Below are positions 21,257 through 32,669 of a stretch of DNA of 64,000 nt, piece by piece. Origin of the DNA: Hyalella azteca (taxonomy: Eukaryota; Arthropoda; Malacostraca; Amphipoda; Hyalellidae); the NCBI RefSeq assembly GCF_000764305.2, contig NW_025930523.1:62001-126000 (forward strand), written 5' to 3'. The notes beneath the pieces were generated by a model. That model did not search any database. It was not told the origin of the DNA and saw only the letters and a list, made by a program, of their open reading frames with translations. How positions within the stretch are numbered: the stretch's first letter is position 1; each line of letters begins with the position of its first letter. The translations under genes were made by a program, and so were the position numbers.

Positions 21257-21292
21257 TCACTGAACTTCTGCATTATAATTACCCTTTATAAA
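21257..21292 (-). promoter_or_regulatory. Candidate FRAS1 core promoter (TATA box plus TCAGT initiator)
   Basis: On the minus strand TATAAA lies at 21290-21285 and an arthropod-type initiator TCAGT at 21263-21259. The predicted +1 A at 21261 puts the TATA box at about -29, the classic spacing. It lies about 490 bases upstream of the chosen start codon. The implied leader contains several upstream ATGs, so either a leader intron or a closer start site is possible; an AT-rich TAAAAAG about 50 bases before the ATG is the weaker alternative. This is motif evidence only. Confidence 0.35.
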
Positions 21293-21299
21293 GTATGTT

Positions 21300-24200
21300 A
21301 ATTGCAACGCTCATGCAATGCCAGTGCACTATATATCTATTTTCCTTCTTTCTAGATTTCAAACTATCACAGATTCTATATGAATTTATATTTCCTGATG
21401 CAATCAAGGCAGTTGCAAAATGAGTCCAAATCATTATGTATCTAATTATACACTTTTGAATAACTACCCGCATATAGCACCATAATCGAGCAAAAGGGTT
21501 CTAATTAAGAAACTGATAGAGATAATATTGTATAAATAAATATATAGCAAGAATGAAATTTCCTGCACATGAAAGCGACGGCCGCGCGCACGCGTGACAA
21601 TGTCGTACTTAAAGTGAACGACGTTGTGCGGACACGGCAGATCAGTATTGGCCAAGATTTATGAGGCATTTTGGACGTGTGGCGCAGATAATATGACGAG
21701 CATTCGATATTTTATAGGCACAGACGAGCGTAAATTGCTCAATAAAATTGTAACGTAAATCTGGCGCTGCAACGTTTCCTGAGAAACTCTCCTAAGTAAC
21801 GAGGAAATAGAGGATAATGATACAATGATTGTCCAGAAGATGACGCAACGCCGGCGGTGGTTCTGCGACTTCCAGGAATGAAATTTCCATTGAAAATTTT
21901 CATGGTGAATGTTGTTAGTCTGACGAGCTTTTTATAAATGATTCTTAAGAGTTCGTGAGCCTGGCGTCGACTAAAATCCCCGCGAACAATTAACATCATG
22001 GTGAAATAGATCGGTATTGCCATTGATCATTAAATAAATATTAGATCGGATAGGTATTTTTTACCACGTTCAAGCTTTTTTATTCGCCTCCAGATTATAT
22101 GAGATAGATGAAAGAACATCCTAGAGTTTTTCTCAACTCATATTTTTCGGCAATTTAATACAATTTGAGTTGAAAATCTATAGACCAGAATTCCTTTATT
22201 AGGGAGGGAGAACAACAAAGTATTCGAAGGTGCCAATCAAACGTAAATTTATATTCATTCTTGGTTTTCTGTTAACTTGAGCTTCAGAGCCATTATGGCT
22301 TCGCACCCGAAAATAACTGACAAACAATGACCAGCTTTGCAAATGATGAAATAATCTATAAAAATCCAGCGCTATATATGTAGGCACACGATGTAGCGAC
22401 TGATGCGAAGTAAGGCTGCCATGCTGGCGCAGCAATGAACCCTTGCGTCGCGATGCCGTGAGCTCGCCCAATCTGTTTACTCTGCACGGGACTAAAGAGA
22501 TGGCATTTTTTGGCCGACGGGTGCGGTGGTCAGTCGGAGACGAAGAAGGTGCATCCGCGCATCGCGTGATTTTCGGCCCTTCGTTAGGCACAAGCTCGAG
22601 CAGGTCTCGTAAAGTGAATATCACCGAGGCCGGATGGGATGCGGCTGCACGCCACCATACAGCAATAAACTTCCATACTGGCTACACTAAGACAACGAAG
22701 ATACCATCAACTGCAGGCTTTGACATGAGAATGCGGCTGTGTGCTCGGTAACCACATACAACTGCGCACGAATCGCAGACAAGAATGTACGTAAAACTGT
22801 AAAAGCTCAAACCTTGAAGATTTGATGGCAACCAACAGTGACAAACTGATGAGAAAGCGCCCATTACAAGAGTCCAAATTATATACTGCTTTTCCCTTTC
22901 ATTGAAAGTGGGGCTGCTGTTATTCCAGTTTCCTTGGGACAATGTTGACTTGTAGGCGAGATTGCAATCGTATTGCTAGAGCGGTGCCACGTTAAAATTC
23001 ATTTACCTGCAAAATATTTTGCATATCAGGCATCGGCGTGGCATGTCCACATGAAAATTTAAATAGGATACCATTATCCTTTGATATGTATCCAAGTTTG
23101 ATTGGATCCAAGTTTGGTTGGATCCATATCAATGCAGGCGTAACATCTGGTATCAACAATCCTTTTGAATTCCGCGAGAACAGTAAAAACAACCATAAAT
23201 TATTACGTTAAACTTGATTTCCTTTGAAGTATCTTTAAAATTTTACACATTAATGGGTAATTATAGCACTGGCTAACATTAATAAAAATATTTATTTTCA
23301 TGAACTAATTTATTTTAATGTAAAGAAAAATTCGCTATCACACAAAAAGCATTTGAATTCAAATCAAACAGTGAGTCGTGTGATCGGAGTGATGCTGCTA
23401 GCAGGCATAAATTTTAATATCTAATCGTTCTAACACGTGCCTCACGGTGCGGTGACAAGAACATGCCAGTCGGATACACCTGCCTCTCACCAACTCTGAC
23501 TTTGAGGAGGTAATCACTAATCACAGTGTCATTTTTTAAACCAGTCTCCGAGTCTTCACGCTACCAATCGGCATATCGTCCCACCAAAAACATGCTTCGT
23601 GTGAGCAGAACAAGCAAACGCAAGCTGCTGGCAGCAGGCAATTGCAAAGCATTAATTAAAGCACAACAAAAGGGAGCCTTCTTGTGAAGCCCCTTTAGTG
23701 ACGAGACAAAGAAGGAGGAAGACATGGAGGCTCTTGGTTCGTTCCTATTCTTGGTGGCAACACGACTCAATGATTGTTCGGCAATTATCTCGACGAATAC
23801 GCTACAACTTAGTCGAAATTCAATGAAAATCTCATGAGTGAGATATATTTTATTATCTTACCGGCAAAACTAGTGTGTATAAAAATCGAAAGACTTTGCA
23901 TTAATAATAATTCAATATTGCAATGAATCAGCGGAAAAAATCAACCATCAAAAAAGATGATGCTCGCAACGTACTTCTTTCACAACTGCACGATGTTATT
24001 TGCGAGTGCAAAATAACTTTATAACATTCATTTTCTGCTTAAAGTCAATGTATAGCAATGAGTAAAAATAATATATTAATATTAACTAAGGAATAAGGTA
24101 ACATGGCATCATAAATATACTGTATAACGATCTATTATCCTGTGTCGTCAGCACCGGTGGGCTTGGGCAATACGGGTATCGATGGCCGAGCATTCGAGGA

Positions 24201-25180
24201 GCGAGATGATGACCGATCGCTGGTGAGGACCAACGGCCAGAATTACGAAGATGTCAGTCGTTAATGAGCGAGTGCGGTTATGTCACCCACTTAGAGTGCG
24301 TCATTCGTCAACATACTCTGTTTTTTCCACGAGTCATAAAAAAATTGCTTAATATCGACAATAAATATGAAGGAAAACATAATTCTAAGTCAGTACATGT
24401 AAATATATATAAAGAATCGCGAACCTAGATATATTAAACGAAATAAGACACTGTTTACGATAGGATATGATGAAAAATGATTAGATTAAATTAATAACGT
24501 GAGATTAGAATATTAACTAGCATAATAGACCTATTTAGGATTGCTAACATCTGAAATAGAAAACCTTGACGAATTGCGACACATTTACAAAAGTAAACTT
24601 CAATGCAAAGCTAAAAACATTGAATCAACTGAAACAACGAAGAGCTGGGCACAGCAGCGGCATTTCTATTCTCATAAAGCCCGGACCAAGAAATCGGCCA
24701 AGCATCAGTGGGATGCCCAACATTTTGAGGCCCCACAAGGAGAAGGCAAAAGGCGTTGTCGTTACGAACCTATTGACCCAATTATTTGGCCCCAACGACG
24801 CAATCTTTCACCTCAAACAATGCCATCTAAAGAATGACTCTTTGCTGGAGTTTGCTAGTCGTAAAAATGTCAACATTCGAAGGAAGTTTCGTAGGGCGTG
24901 AGTGATTTTGTTAAAAACATTTTCATGTCTGGTTTCTTCGATATTGAAGTCAAAATTGCGAAAATTAAACAGTAAATCAGTTAATTTAATCTTTATATTC
25001 TTGATGAAAATATTATAAGTATCTGATAATTTTTTTTCGAAGTTCATTCTAGACTATGCATGGATATTAATTCTATATGACTGTCGACTAGAGCTACTCT
25101 AATTCTTTAGAAAAGCTGAGTCATGTGACGCTGACAGTCTTAAAGATTGAACAAAAACAAGACTTCTTCACCGTGTAAGC
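21300..25180. other. No recognisable gene; one GC-rich patch
   Basis: AT-rich sequence upstream of FRAS1. A GC-richer stretch at about 22390-22760 holds overlapping open frames on both strands (up to 141 codons), but neither has recognisable motifs. Another 98-codon plus-strand frame lies at 24541-24837. I see no supported gene, tRNA or transposon. Confidence 0.5.
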
Positions 25181-25184
25181 TTCG

Positions 25185-25515
25185 TTAAGGGAACTTGTGG
25201 CTGCGGTGAATAGGTGGCGTGGACAATAACTGTGGATAAGTCGCGGCTATATTAGTGGAAAAGTTGCTGCTACGGTAGAAAAATTGCAGCTCAAACGCGT
25301 GAATTGTGGCTATTTGAGACAAGTTGCAGCTGCGGTTGGCAAGAAACAGCTGTGATTGACAAATAATGGCTGTAATGGACAAATAACAACTGGAGTATAT
25401 CAGTAAGGGATGTAACAGACAAGAAACAGCTGTAATAGACAAAGAACGACTGTAATAGAGAAGTGGGGTGCTTGTGGAGGATAAATTGAGGCCCTGGTAG
25501 ACAAATTGTCCCGTT
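25185..25515. repeat. Degenerate minisatellite (gctgtaatagacaaa-like units)
   Basis: Irregular copies of a unit of about 22-27 bases, centred on acagctgtaatagacaaa with frequent aagttgcagctg variants, run through the interval. Units are heavily diverged. The 85-codon minus-strand frame here is a by-product of the repeat. Confidence 0.55.
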
Positions 25516-26488
25516 TGATAAATGACATATTTTTTGAGCAGAGCAAACTTATTTAAAATTGAAACGTTGCGTAAAATGAGAAGGAAAAAACGCGTAGATG
25601 CTTTTTATAACATCATGCATACAATTGAAACATACGATGTCACAATGACATAAGAGCAGGTAAAAACGACAAAGATATTAATATGAAAAAGTCATTTACT
25701 ATAGATAAACTTCGGGCTAAGTTGATGTGAAAAATAGTGATGAGAGACTGGATGCAAACAGTCAAAGGATAGGAAGAAATCCAGCGGAAGTGTTTCACTC
25801 CTTCAAAGCCTATGAAGCAGGATCTATATAAAAAAAATCTCATAATTCAGAGCGTAATGCGGGGGTTGAGAGCTGCCTTTGTGTGTACACACCCTGGGCT
25901 TTGTTGTAGGAGGGGACCCGCCAGGTAAAGGCCTCTTCAATTGACCGTAAGTGCCCTGTCATGTGGGACGAGCGGCGTCAACTAATAAAATTTCAGGCCT
26001 CAAAAAGCCAATAACTCAAAGCGAGTGTGTTATTTTCCGGCCACGATACAAAAAGTTAACGAGATTACAAAAATATCACAATAACGAGGGAGGCTCGCGC
26101 AGACAAGAGTCTACGTTGGCCAGTTCATGGCTTGAAAATATGCAGCGGTTCGACAGATAACATCGCTGAACATGTACGTGATTAATGGTTTAAATTTGTG
26201 AAGAATTGAAAATAGATGGAACGTTTCAACGAACCCGTACAGAAAAAAAAGTCGGGGAACACACGTTGCACTGCACAATCAGAGGAAAATTAGTCAGTAT
26301 TCCTTTCATTAGGATATAACCGAGAAACTACAAAAATTTAGAGATATTGCTGGAACATTATTGAGCGTTTTCTATCATTAAATAAATTAAAAAAATGCAA
26401 GAAAGTTATAGGAAAATGTAATAAAAAAATCACAGTGCGTTCCAATACACAGAAGATGTGTTGGAACCATTGTATCGTAGTGTCTGAG

Positions 26489-26490
<2 letters not shown>

Positions 26491-26546
<56 letters not shown>
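26491..26546. repeat. (TA)n microsatellite, 28 units
   Basis: Uninterrupted AT dinucleotides over 56 bases. Confidence 0.98.
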
Positions 26547-26549
<3 letters not shown>

Positions 26550-26744
26550 CTATAATCGTTGCGACAATACAAAAACAATATATCCGAGGGTAAGAATTGT
26601 TTTCACCGTATTTCCGATAAAAATATTTAAAACCAAAGTAGTGGTATAATTTTCAACATTTTATTCCGTACTTGTAGAAAACATTTGGTTAATGCAAAAT
26701 AACCTTTTAAGACGAAAAGAGCTCTACCGCATCAGAGGGGCAAT

Positions 26745-28585
26745 TTGTAGAGCACGCGCGAAGTTGCAGCGTGCACGACGCTTGCTAGTAGCGCGCACGA
26801 CGCTCAAAGTTGAAGCTCGCAAGACACGCGAAGTTGTAGCTCCTAAACGCGCCAAGTTGCAGCGCGCATGACGATGGAAGTTGCAGCTCTCAAAACGTAC
26901 GAAGTTGTTGCTCGCAAGACGTGCGACGATGTAGCTCAAAAGACACGCGAAGGTATAGCTCATAAGACACGCGAAGGTGTAGCTCAAAAGACACGCGAAG
27001 ATGTAGCTCAAAAGACACGCGAAGGTGTAGCTCAAAAGACACGCGAAGGTATAGCTCATAAGACACGCTAAGGTGTAGCTCAAAAGACACGCGAAGATGT
27101 AGCTCAAAAGACACGCGAAAATGTAGCTCAAAAGACACGCGAAGGTGTAGCTCATAAGACACGCGAAGGTGTAGCTCAAAAGACACGCGAAGGTGTAGCT
27201 CAAAAGACACGAGAAGTTGTAGATCGTAAGACACGAGAAGTTATAGCTTGCAAGACCTAAGAACTTGTAGCTCACAACACTTACGATGTTGTGGTGCACA
27301 TGATAAACCAATCTTTTGCACGCAAGACGTCATGAGTTTTAGCGCGCACAACGAGCGAACTAGAAGCGTCCAAATCACATATAATTGAAGCGAGACAGAC
27401 ACGTATAGTTGTAGCGCGCAAGAAATGCGCAGTTGTAGCGCAAAAAACTGCTAAGTTTTGGCGGGCAAGAGTGCAAGAGTCGTAGCGCGGCAAGGATTGC
27501 GGAGCTGTAGCGTACTCGACATGCGAAGTAATAATGCGCAAGACGATTGAAGTTGCAGCACGCACGACAGGCAAAATTGGATAACTATCGAGGCCCGAAG
27601 TTGTAGCGCGCACTACGGAAAACTTGCTCAACGAGCAAAGTTGTAGCGCGGACAAGTCGTTCAAAATTATTATGTAAGCCAGTCATTCAAAGTTGTTGCG
27701 CGAGGCAGTTGTTCTACATTGTAGCGCGCACCAGTTGTTCTAAGTTGCAGCGCGCACCAGTTGTTCAGAGTTGTAGCGTGCACTAGACTAGTTGATTAAA
27801 GTTGTAGCGTTTACCACTTGTTCTAATTTGTTGGTGCCACCAGTTGTTTAAAGTTGTAGCGAGCACCAGTTGTTCTAAGTTGGAGAGCGCACCGGTTAAT
27901 CAAACTTGTATAGCGCGCACCAGTTGTTCAAACTTGTAGCGTGCACCAGTTGTTCAAACTTATAGCGCGCACCAGTTATTCAAACTTGTAGCGCGCACCA
28001 GTTGTTCAAACTTGTAGCGCGCACCAGTTGTTCAAAGTTGTAGCGTGCACCAGTTGTTTAAAGTTATAGAGCGCAGCAGTTGTTCAAAGTTGTAGCGCGC
28101 ACCAGTTGTTCAAACTTGTAGCGCGCACCAGTTGTTCAAAGTTGTAGCGTGCACCAGTTGTTTAAAGTTATAGAGCGCAGCAGTTGTTCAAAGTTGTAGC
28201 GCGCACCAGTTGTTCAAAGTTGTAGCGTGCACCAGTTGTTCAAAGTTGTAGCGCGTGCCGGTTGTTCCAAGTTGCAGAGCGCACCAGTCACTCAAAGTTG
28301 TAGCGTTCACCACTCGTTCAAAGTTGTTGCGCGCACCCATTGTACAAAGTTGTAACGTATGCGAGTCGTGTCACAGTTGTAGCGCTCACCGGTCATTTAA
28401 AGTTTCTGCACATACACCAGCCGTTCAAAGCTGTAGGGCGCATTAGTCGTTAAAAGTTGTAGAGTGCACCAGACGTTCAAAGTTTCAGGGCCCACCAGTC
28501 GTTGGAAACTGTAGCGCGCACCAGTTGTTCCAAGTTGTAGCACGCACAAGTCGTTCAAAGTTGTAGCGCGCGCGAGGCGCTAAGT
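26745..28585. repeat. Compound minisatellite field (24-bp and 26-bp unit families)
   Basis: From about 26926 to 27245 a 24-bp unit (aaaagacacgcgaaggtgtagctc type) repeats about 13 times. From about 27690 to 28570 a 26-bp unit (caccagttgttcaaag then ttgtagcgcg) repeats about 30 times. The edges and the interval between them hold diverged gttgtagcgcgca-type copies, so both families probably derive from one ancestor sharing gttgtagc. A 104-bp higher-order unit (four 26-mers) is duplicated, with the variant gtttaaagttatag at 28056 and 28160. Because 24 is a multiple of three, the first array creates a false 195-codon minus-strand frame. Confidence 0.93.
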
Positions 28586-28845
28586 TTCGGCGGCCGACGC
28601 TGGTTGAGGAGGCCCGCGGCAGGAAGGCCTTATGGAGCGGCGCAGGGGGAGCCGAGCGGCGGCTGCAGATTATAAGTCTCCCGAGACGAGGGCGGGGCGC
28701 CGGCGTTCAACACTGCGATTTATGGCAGCTCTGCAAACGAGTTCGCAGCCTCAATGCTCAAACACTTTCACTCCGATCGTAACTTCAACGGCGATCGTAG
28801 ACTATGTCTACATGTCAGGATTTGCCCCGTTTAGGGAATAACTAA
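28586..28845. other. GC-rich, CpG-containing patch next to the minisatellite
   Basis: At about 28590-28720 GC content rises sharply above the surroundings (ggcggccgacgc, ggcggggcgccggcg). A 69-codon plus-strand frame (28632-28841) begins MERRRGSRAAAADYK. It could be a CpG island, a first exon or just compositional drift. No domain is recognised. Confidence 0.3.
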
Positions 28846-29640
28846 AATGGTTGTTGGCAGAGTAATTCTTACAATTGCTAAAATTTATGTGCGTCTCGTT
28901 TTATCCCTAATGCACTTGCTTGGACAAACCGTTCGTACATCACAAAAAATAAAGTTCTTCTTACTGAAATATAAAATGTAATATTGTAGGGACTTATCGA
29001 GACCGAGTATGAACTATAAGTATAAGTGAGAAGAACATTGCTTAATAAACAAAAACAATGCAATACAACTGACAGCCAAGAAGTAACTGAGGATAACTAG
29101 CCATCTTCAAATAGGCAAAAAAATGAGGGATAGTTTTCCCCTCAAGAAACGGACAAAAAAAGTCAGTGACAAGCTAATCGTCATATCAACAACACTCAAC
29201 CTGATTGGAGTGAGACAGTCAACCATTAGGACAGGTAACCAACGTGATAGTTTACCGTCAGTAAAGGTAATCAGCATGATTGGTAATTAGCAAATAATTG
29301 AGCAGCAAGGCATGGATGCAGCAAAACAAATATCAAGTAATCCAGGTGATCGGCGATACAGGTATGCGTTAAGTTACCGCGATAAACAAACGAATTAAAG
29401 CCAGACGTTTTTATTGATTGTTGTAAGGTTGTGTGTAGAAAATAAAAGGGATGGAAGTCATGAATGATTCTGCAGCGGGCAACAAAGAGCTTTTAACCGC
29501 CACGCCGACGCATTGAAATGCAGAGCACAACAACAGCTCCGAGTCATCGTTTTAATGATCTAAAAATCATCATAACATAATGCGAGCAGTCATTGTTGCA
29601 GGCAGCAATCAACGCCAGCGCCGGAGAAACATCCGCACAC
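28846..29640. other. No recognisable feature
   Basis: AT-rich sequence with only short random frames. No repeat, splice-supported exon or RNA gene seen. Confidence 0.5.
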
Positions 29641-29664
29641 ATGTCAATTAGGCACAGCATTTGC

Positions 29665-29930
29665 TGATGCATCTGGCATCAGCTGCTAGCGGCATCTGCT
29701 CCTGCTGGTATCTGCTACGGATGGCATCAGCTTCTGCCTCCACCTGCTGCTGCTTGTGTCTTCTACCGCTGGCATCTGCTGTTGAAGGCATCTGGTGGTT
29801 CAGGCATCTGCTGCCACTGGCATCTGTAGCTGATGGCATCTGCAGCCGCTGGCATCTGCAGCTGATGGCATCTGCAGCCGCTGGTATCTGCAGCAGGTGG
29901 CATCTTCTGTTACAGCAGGCATCTATTGCT
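29665..29930. repeat. 16-bp minisatellite (ggcatctgcagccgct)
   Basis: The cleanest units lie at about 29818-29905, alternating ggcatctgcagccgct and ggcatctgcagctgat. Flanking units are diverged. With a period of 16, the 108-codon plus-strand frame here repeats every 16 residues, so it is not evidence of a gene. Confidence 0.9.
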
Positions 29931-30019
29931 GCTAAAAGGTATCCACAATTAATACTTTCCCAAGCAGCTGCTCACAAACATCGCTGAAATCCTACTGCAA
30001 TTTGCGCTGCAACCGCTGA

Positions 30020-30270
30020 ATATTACTACACGCACACCGGCTACATGCTCTAATAATTAACGCACACTCGCAACATGCACACATACTACACGCACATCCG
30101 CCACATGCATGCCATTACAAGTGCACGCATGCCCGCATGCCCACTGAGAACGCATCTTCCACATGCACACTCACACATTGCACAAATACCCACGACAAAC
30201 ACACAACTTTAGCTCACCCACCTTGCGAACAACCACCACATACTCACCCAAGTTCACCCACTACACACTC
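30020..30270. repeat. Low-complexity cacaca / acatgcac tract
   Basis: C+A-rich sequence with imperfect acacgcaca, ccacatgca and cactcaccca units. No exact period. Confidence 0.6.
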
Positions 30271-30539
30271 CAGCAGCCAGCGCTGGTGAGGGCAACAGCG
30301 TGGGCCTGCGCACTGCGCAGGATACTCGCTCTTAAGAGGATAACAGCGCGGCGGATATGTGACACCGTCGCCTCGTGAAGCGCTACTTCAAACGCTGCTC
30401 TCATGCCGCTTCTGGTGCTCATTTGACCATATTTAGCGAGATATATGTTGAATATTAAAAGAATAATTTCGTTAGCATTAATTATGTTGCGATTTAATGT
30501 TGCATTCTTGCCTGATTTTAACGTTTATTAAACATAGTG

Positions 30540-32312
30540 GAGTCAACGAAATTTTTAATTTGAAAGTTGATCAACGAAAGATATCCATTGATGAGGGCAA
30601 GACTAACGTTCTAAATCGGTTCTTTTTGAAGCGTGTTCACAAACGAGGATGCGAACAAGCCCAGCTATCGAGGAGCGCCCAATGGGCTCGAAGTTAACAC
30701 GTTTTGAAATACACGAAGAAGAGGTTCTCAAGCGCCTGGTCGCTCTGAATACCAACAAGTCAGGTGAACCTGACGGCGTCCATCCCAGATTACTCAAATA
30801 ATTAGCAATTATTCTTGCCGGCTCTTTGGCAGTACTTTAAAAAAAACCTTGAGCGAAGGGACTTTGCAGGCCGATTGCAAAGAAGCTCAAGTGACACCAT
30901 TGTTCGAAAAAAGTGACATATAGCCCCGGCAACTATTACCCTGCAGTCTGACAAGTGTTGCTTGTATAGTAATGGAATTTGTTGTGAGTGATATGATTAT
31001 CGATTACTTGACTGTTAAGTTGTTAACCATCTTCTATCAGACTTTCAGCATGTCTTTATTGTCGGCAGATCCTGCACCATGCACTAACCTCTTGATTTGA
31101 CTTGCCTGCTGAACGACAGGGAGCCAGTGAGTGGATGCAGTGTACCTTGATTTTGCCAAAGCATTTGACAGTGTTCCGCATGAGCGGCTGTTGCGTAAAG
31201 GGAAGTCTTTGGGAATAGAGGGAAACTGACTCCAAGAGATCAGAGACGTTCTAGTTTAGGTAGACGAAAACGTGTCACTATTAACGGAACCGTGTCAGAC
31301 TTGGCATTAGTGCGCATGCAGTGGTGTGCCACAAGGAAGCGTTTTTGGTCCTGTTTCGTTCGTTGCTTTTATAAACGATCTGCTATATATGTACATATAG
31401 CAGTAGAGTCAAGCGTGTGTTCTATGTATATCGATGACACCAAAGTTTACATTACATTTACGAATGTGTCAAATGAAGTGCAAATGCAAGATGATCTTGA
31501 TATTTTAGTTAACTGGGCTTTTAGGTGGCACCTGCGTTTTAATGCAGACAAGTGCAAAGTACTTCACCTCGGCAGGAACAATGAACAGCAGGTTACAATA
31601 TGAAAAGACATGATTGCAATGAGAGAATAATGATTGAATATTCTACCATGGAAAAAGATTTGGGAGTTTATGTCAACAAGGAGCTGAAATTGAGTAAGCA
31701 TATTGGAACGCAAGTTAACTAATTCAATAAACTGCTTGGACTGATCAGATGCTCTTACGCATGCCTAGATGCTGAAGCGATGAAGCGGTTGTTTGTTGCA
31801 ATCGTGCGCCCAAACCTAAACTTTAGAAACGCCGTGTGGTCACCGATGGTGACCACAAAAAGGCCACAAATTTAGTAGAAAGTGTAAATAGACGTGCAAC
31901 GAAGATAATGCTAGGCCTGAAAGACAAGTATTATGAAGAAAAATTAAAAATTATGATGCTTCCAAGCCTCTGCTATCGACGCATTTGTGGTGACCTCATT
32001 GAAGTATACCATTATACTAATGGTTTATGCAAGGTCCCAGGAGAATTACTAGAATTTAAAACAAGAATCAACACCAGGGGCCACTGCTATAAACTAAAAA
32101 AAACTGCGCTGCAACTTGTACACGCCACAACATTTCTTCTCGCTTCGAATCACCGACATGTGAAACAGCCTCTCTGCGCATGATGACATCATTGACTCTG
32201 CAAGTATGAACGCGTTCAAAAACAGACTAAACAACGCTATGCAAAGGTATATGTTCTGTCTTGAAATGCCTAGCACCCTATACGGAACTATTGAAATTCT
32301 AGTGATGATGTA
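30540..32312 (+). mobile_element. Decayed non-LTR retrotransposon (CR1/Jockey-like LINE), reverse transcriptase remnant
   Basis: A reverse transcriptase open reading frame broken by several stops and frameshifts. Recognisable pieces in order: NVLNRFF (about 30608); NTNKSGEPDGVHPRLLK (about 30751), the NKSPGPDG motif; DAVYLDFAKAFDSVPHERLL (31134-31193), catalytic motif A; GVPQGSVFGP (about 31322); YIDD at 31427-31438, the active site with Ile instead of the usual Ala; NADKCKVLHLGR; EKDLGVYV (about 31651); RRATKIMLGLKDKYYEEKL (about 31892); and a C-terminal SMNAFKNRLNNAM segment (about 32204). The order matches the RT and C-terminal domain of CR1/L2/Jockey-type LINEs. No endonuclease domain or intact 5' end is seen, so it is a 5'-truncated, dead copy. 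Confidence 0.9.
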
Positions 32313-32495
32313 AATATTATCAAGTGGTCAGTTTTTCGACCGGTGAACAAGTCACGAAAATGCAAAAATCGGCCAAAGGCCTAAAACAGGCCTATTTATT
32401 CAACGCCGAAGATGGGACGCGATACTATGCTAAAGGTTCGTTGCATGATTTTGGGCACATCATTTGGTTAAACGAATGAACACTAATTTGAATAT

Positions 32496-32669
32496 ATGAG
32501 AAATACATTGCAAACTACGTGGCATTTTTGTTCGTGGACAGACACAGAAACGAAACGAAGAACGTTAGCCAATTTACGTGACGCTCTAGACACGCAATCA
32601 CAGAAGAGCGTATCTCTAGAAGGCGATGTTCGTGAAATAGTGAGCGCAGATCTTGTAGAACACGACTAG
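32496..32669 (+). other. Small open frame of 57 codons, unidentified
   Basis: ATG at 32496, stop at 32669. The second half is hydrophilic and coding-like (RRTLANLRDALDTQ, EGDVREIVSADLVEHD). A plausible 3' splice site (tttttgttcgtggacag) lies inside it, so it may be a terminal exon or a transposon fragment just downstream of the LINE. No family recognised. Confidence 0.2.

Noticed and set aside
22199..22624. 141-codon minus-strand frame
   Set aside because: Overlapping frames are open on both strands in a GC-rich patch. No domain or splice support.
26724..27311. 195-codon minus-strand frame with ACLLSYTF-type repeats
   Set aside because: It is an effect of the 24-bp minisatellite, whose unit is a multiple of three. 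The same array is open on the other strand too.
26926..28570. CRISPR-like array
   Set aside because: Units are contiguous tandem repeats without unique spacers, in eukaryotic DNA.
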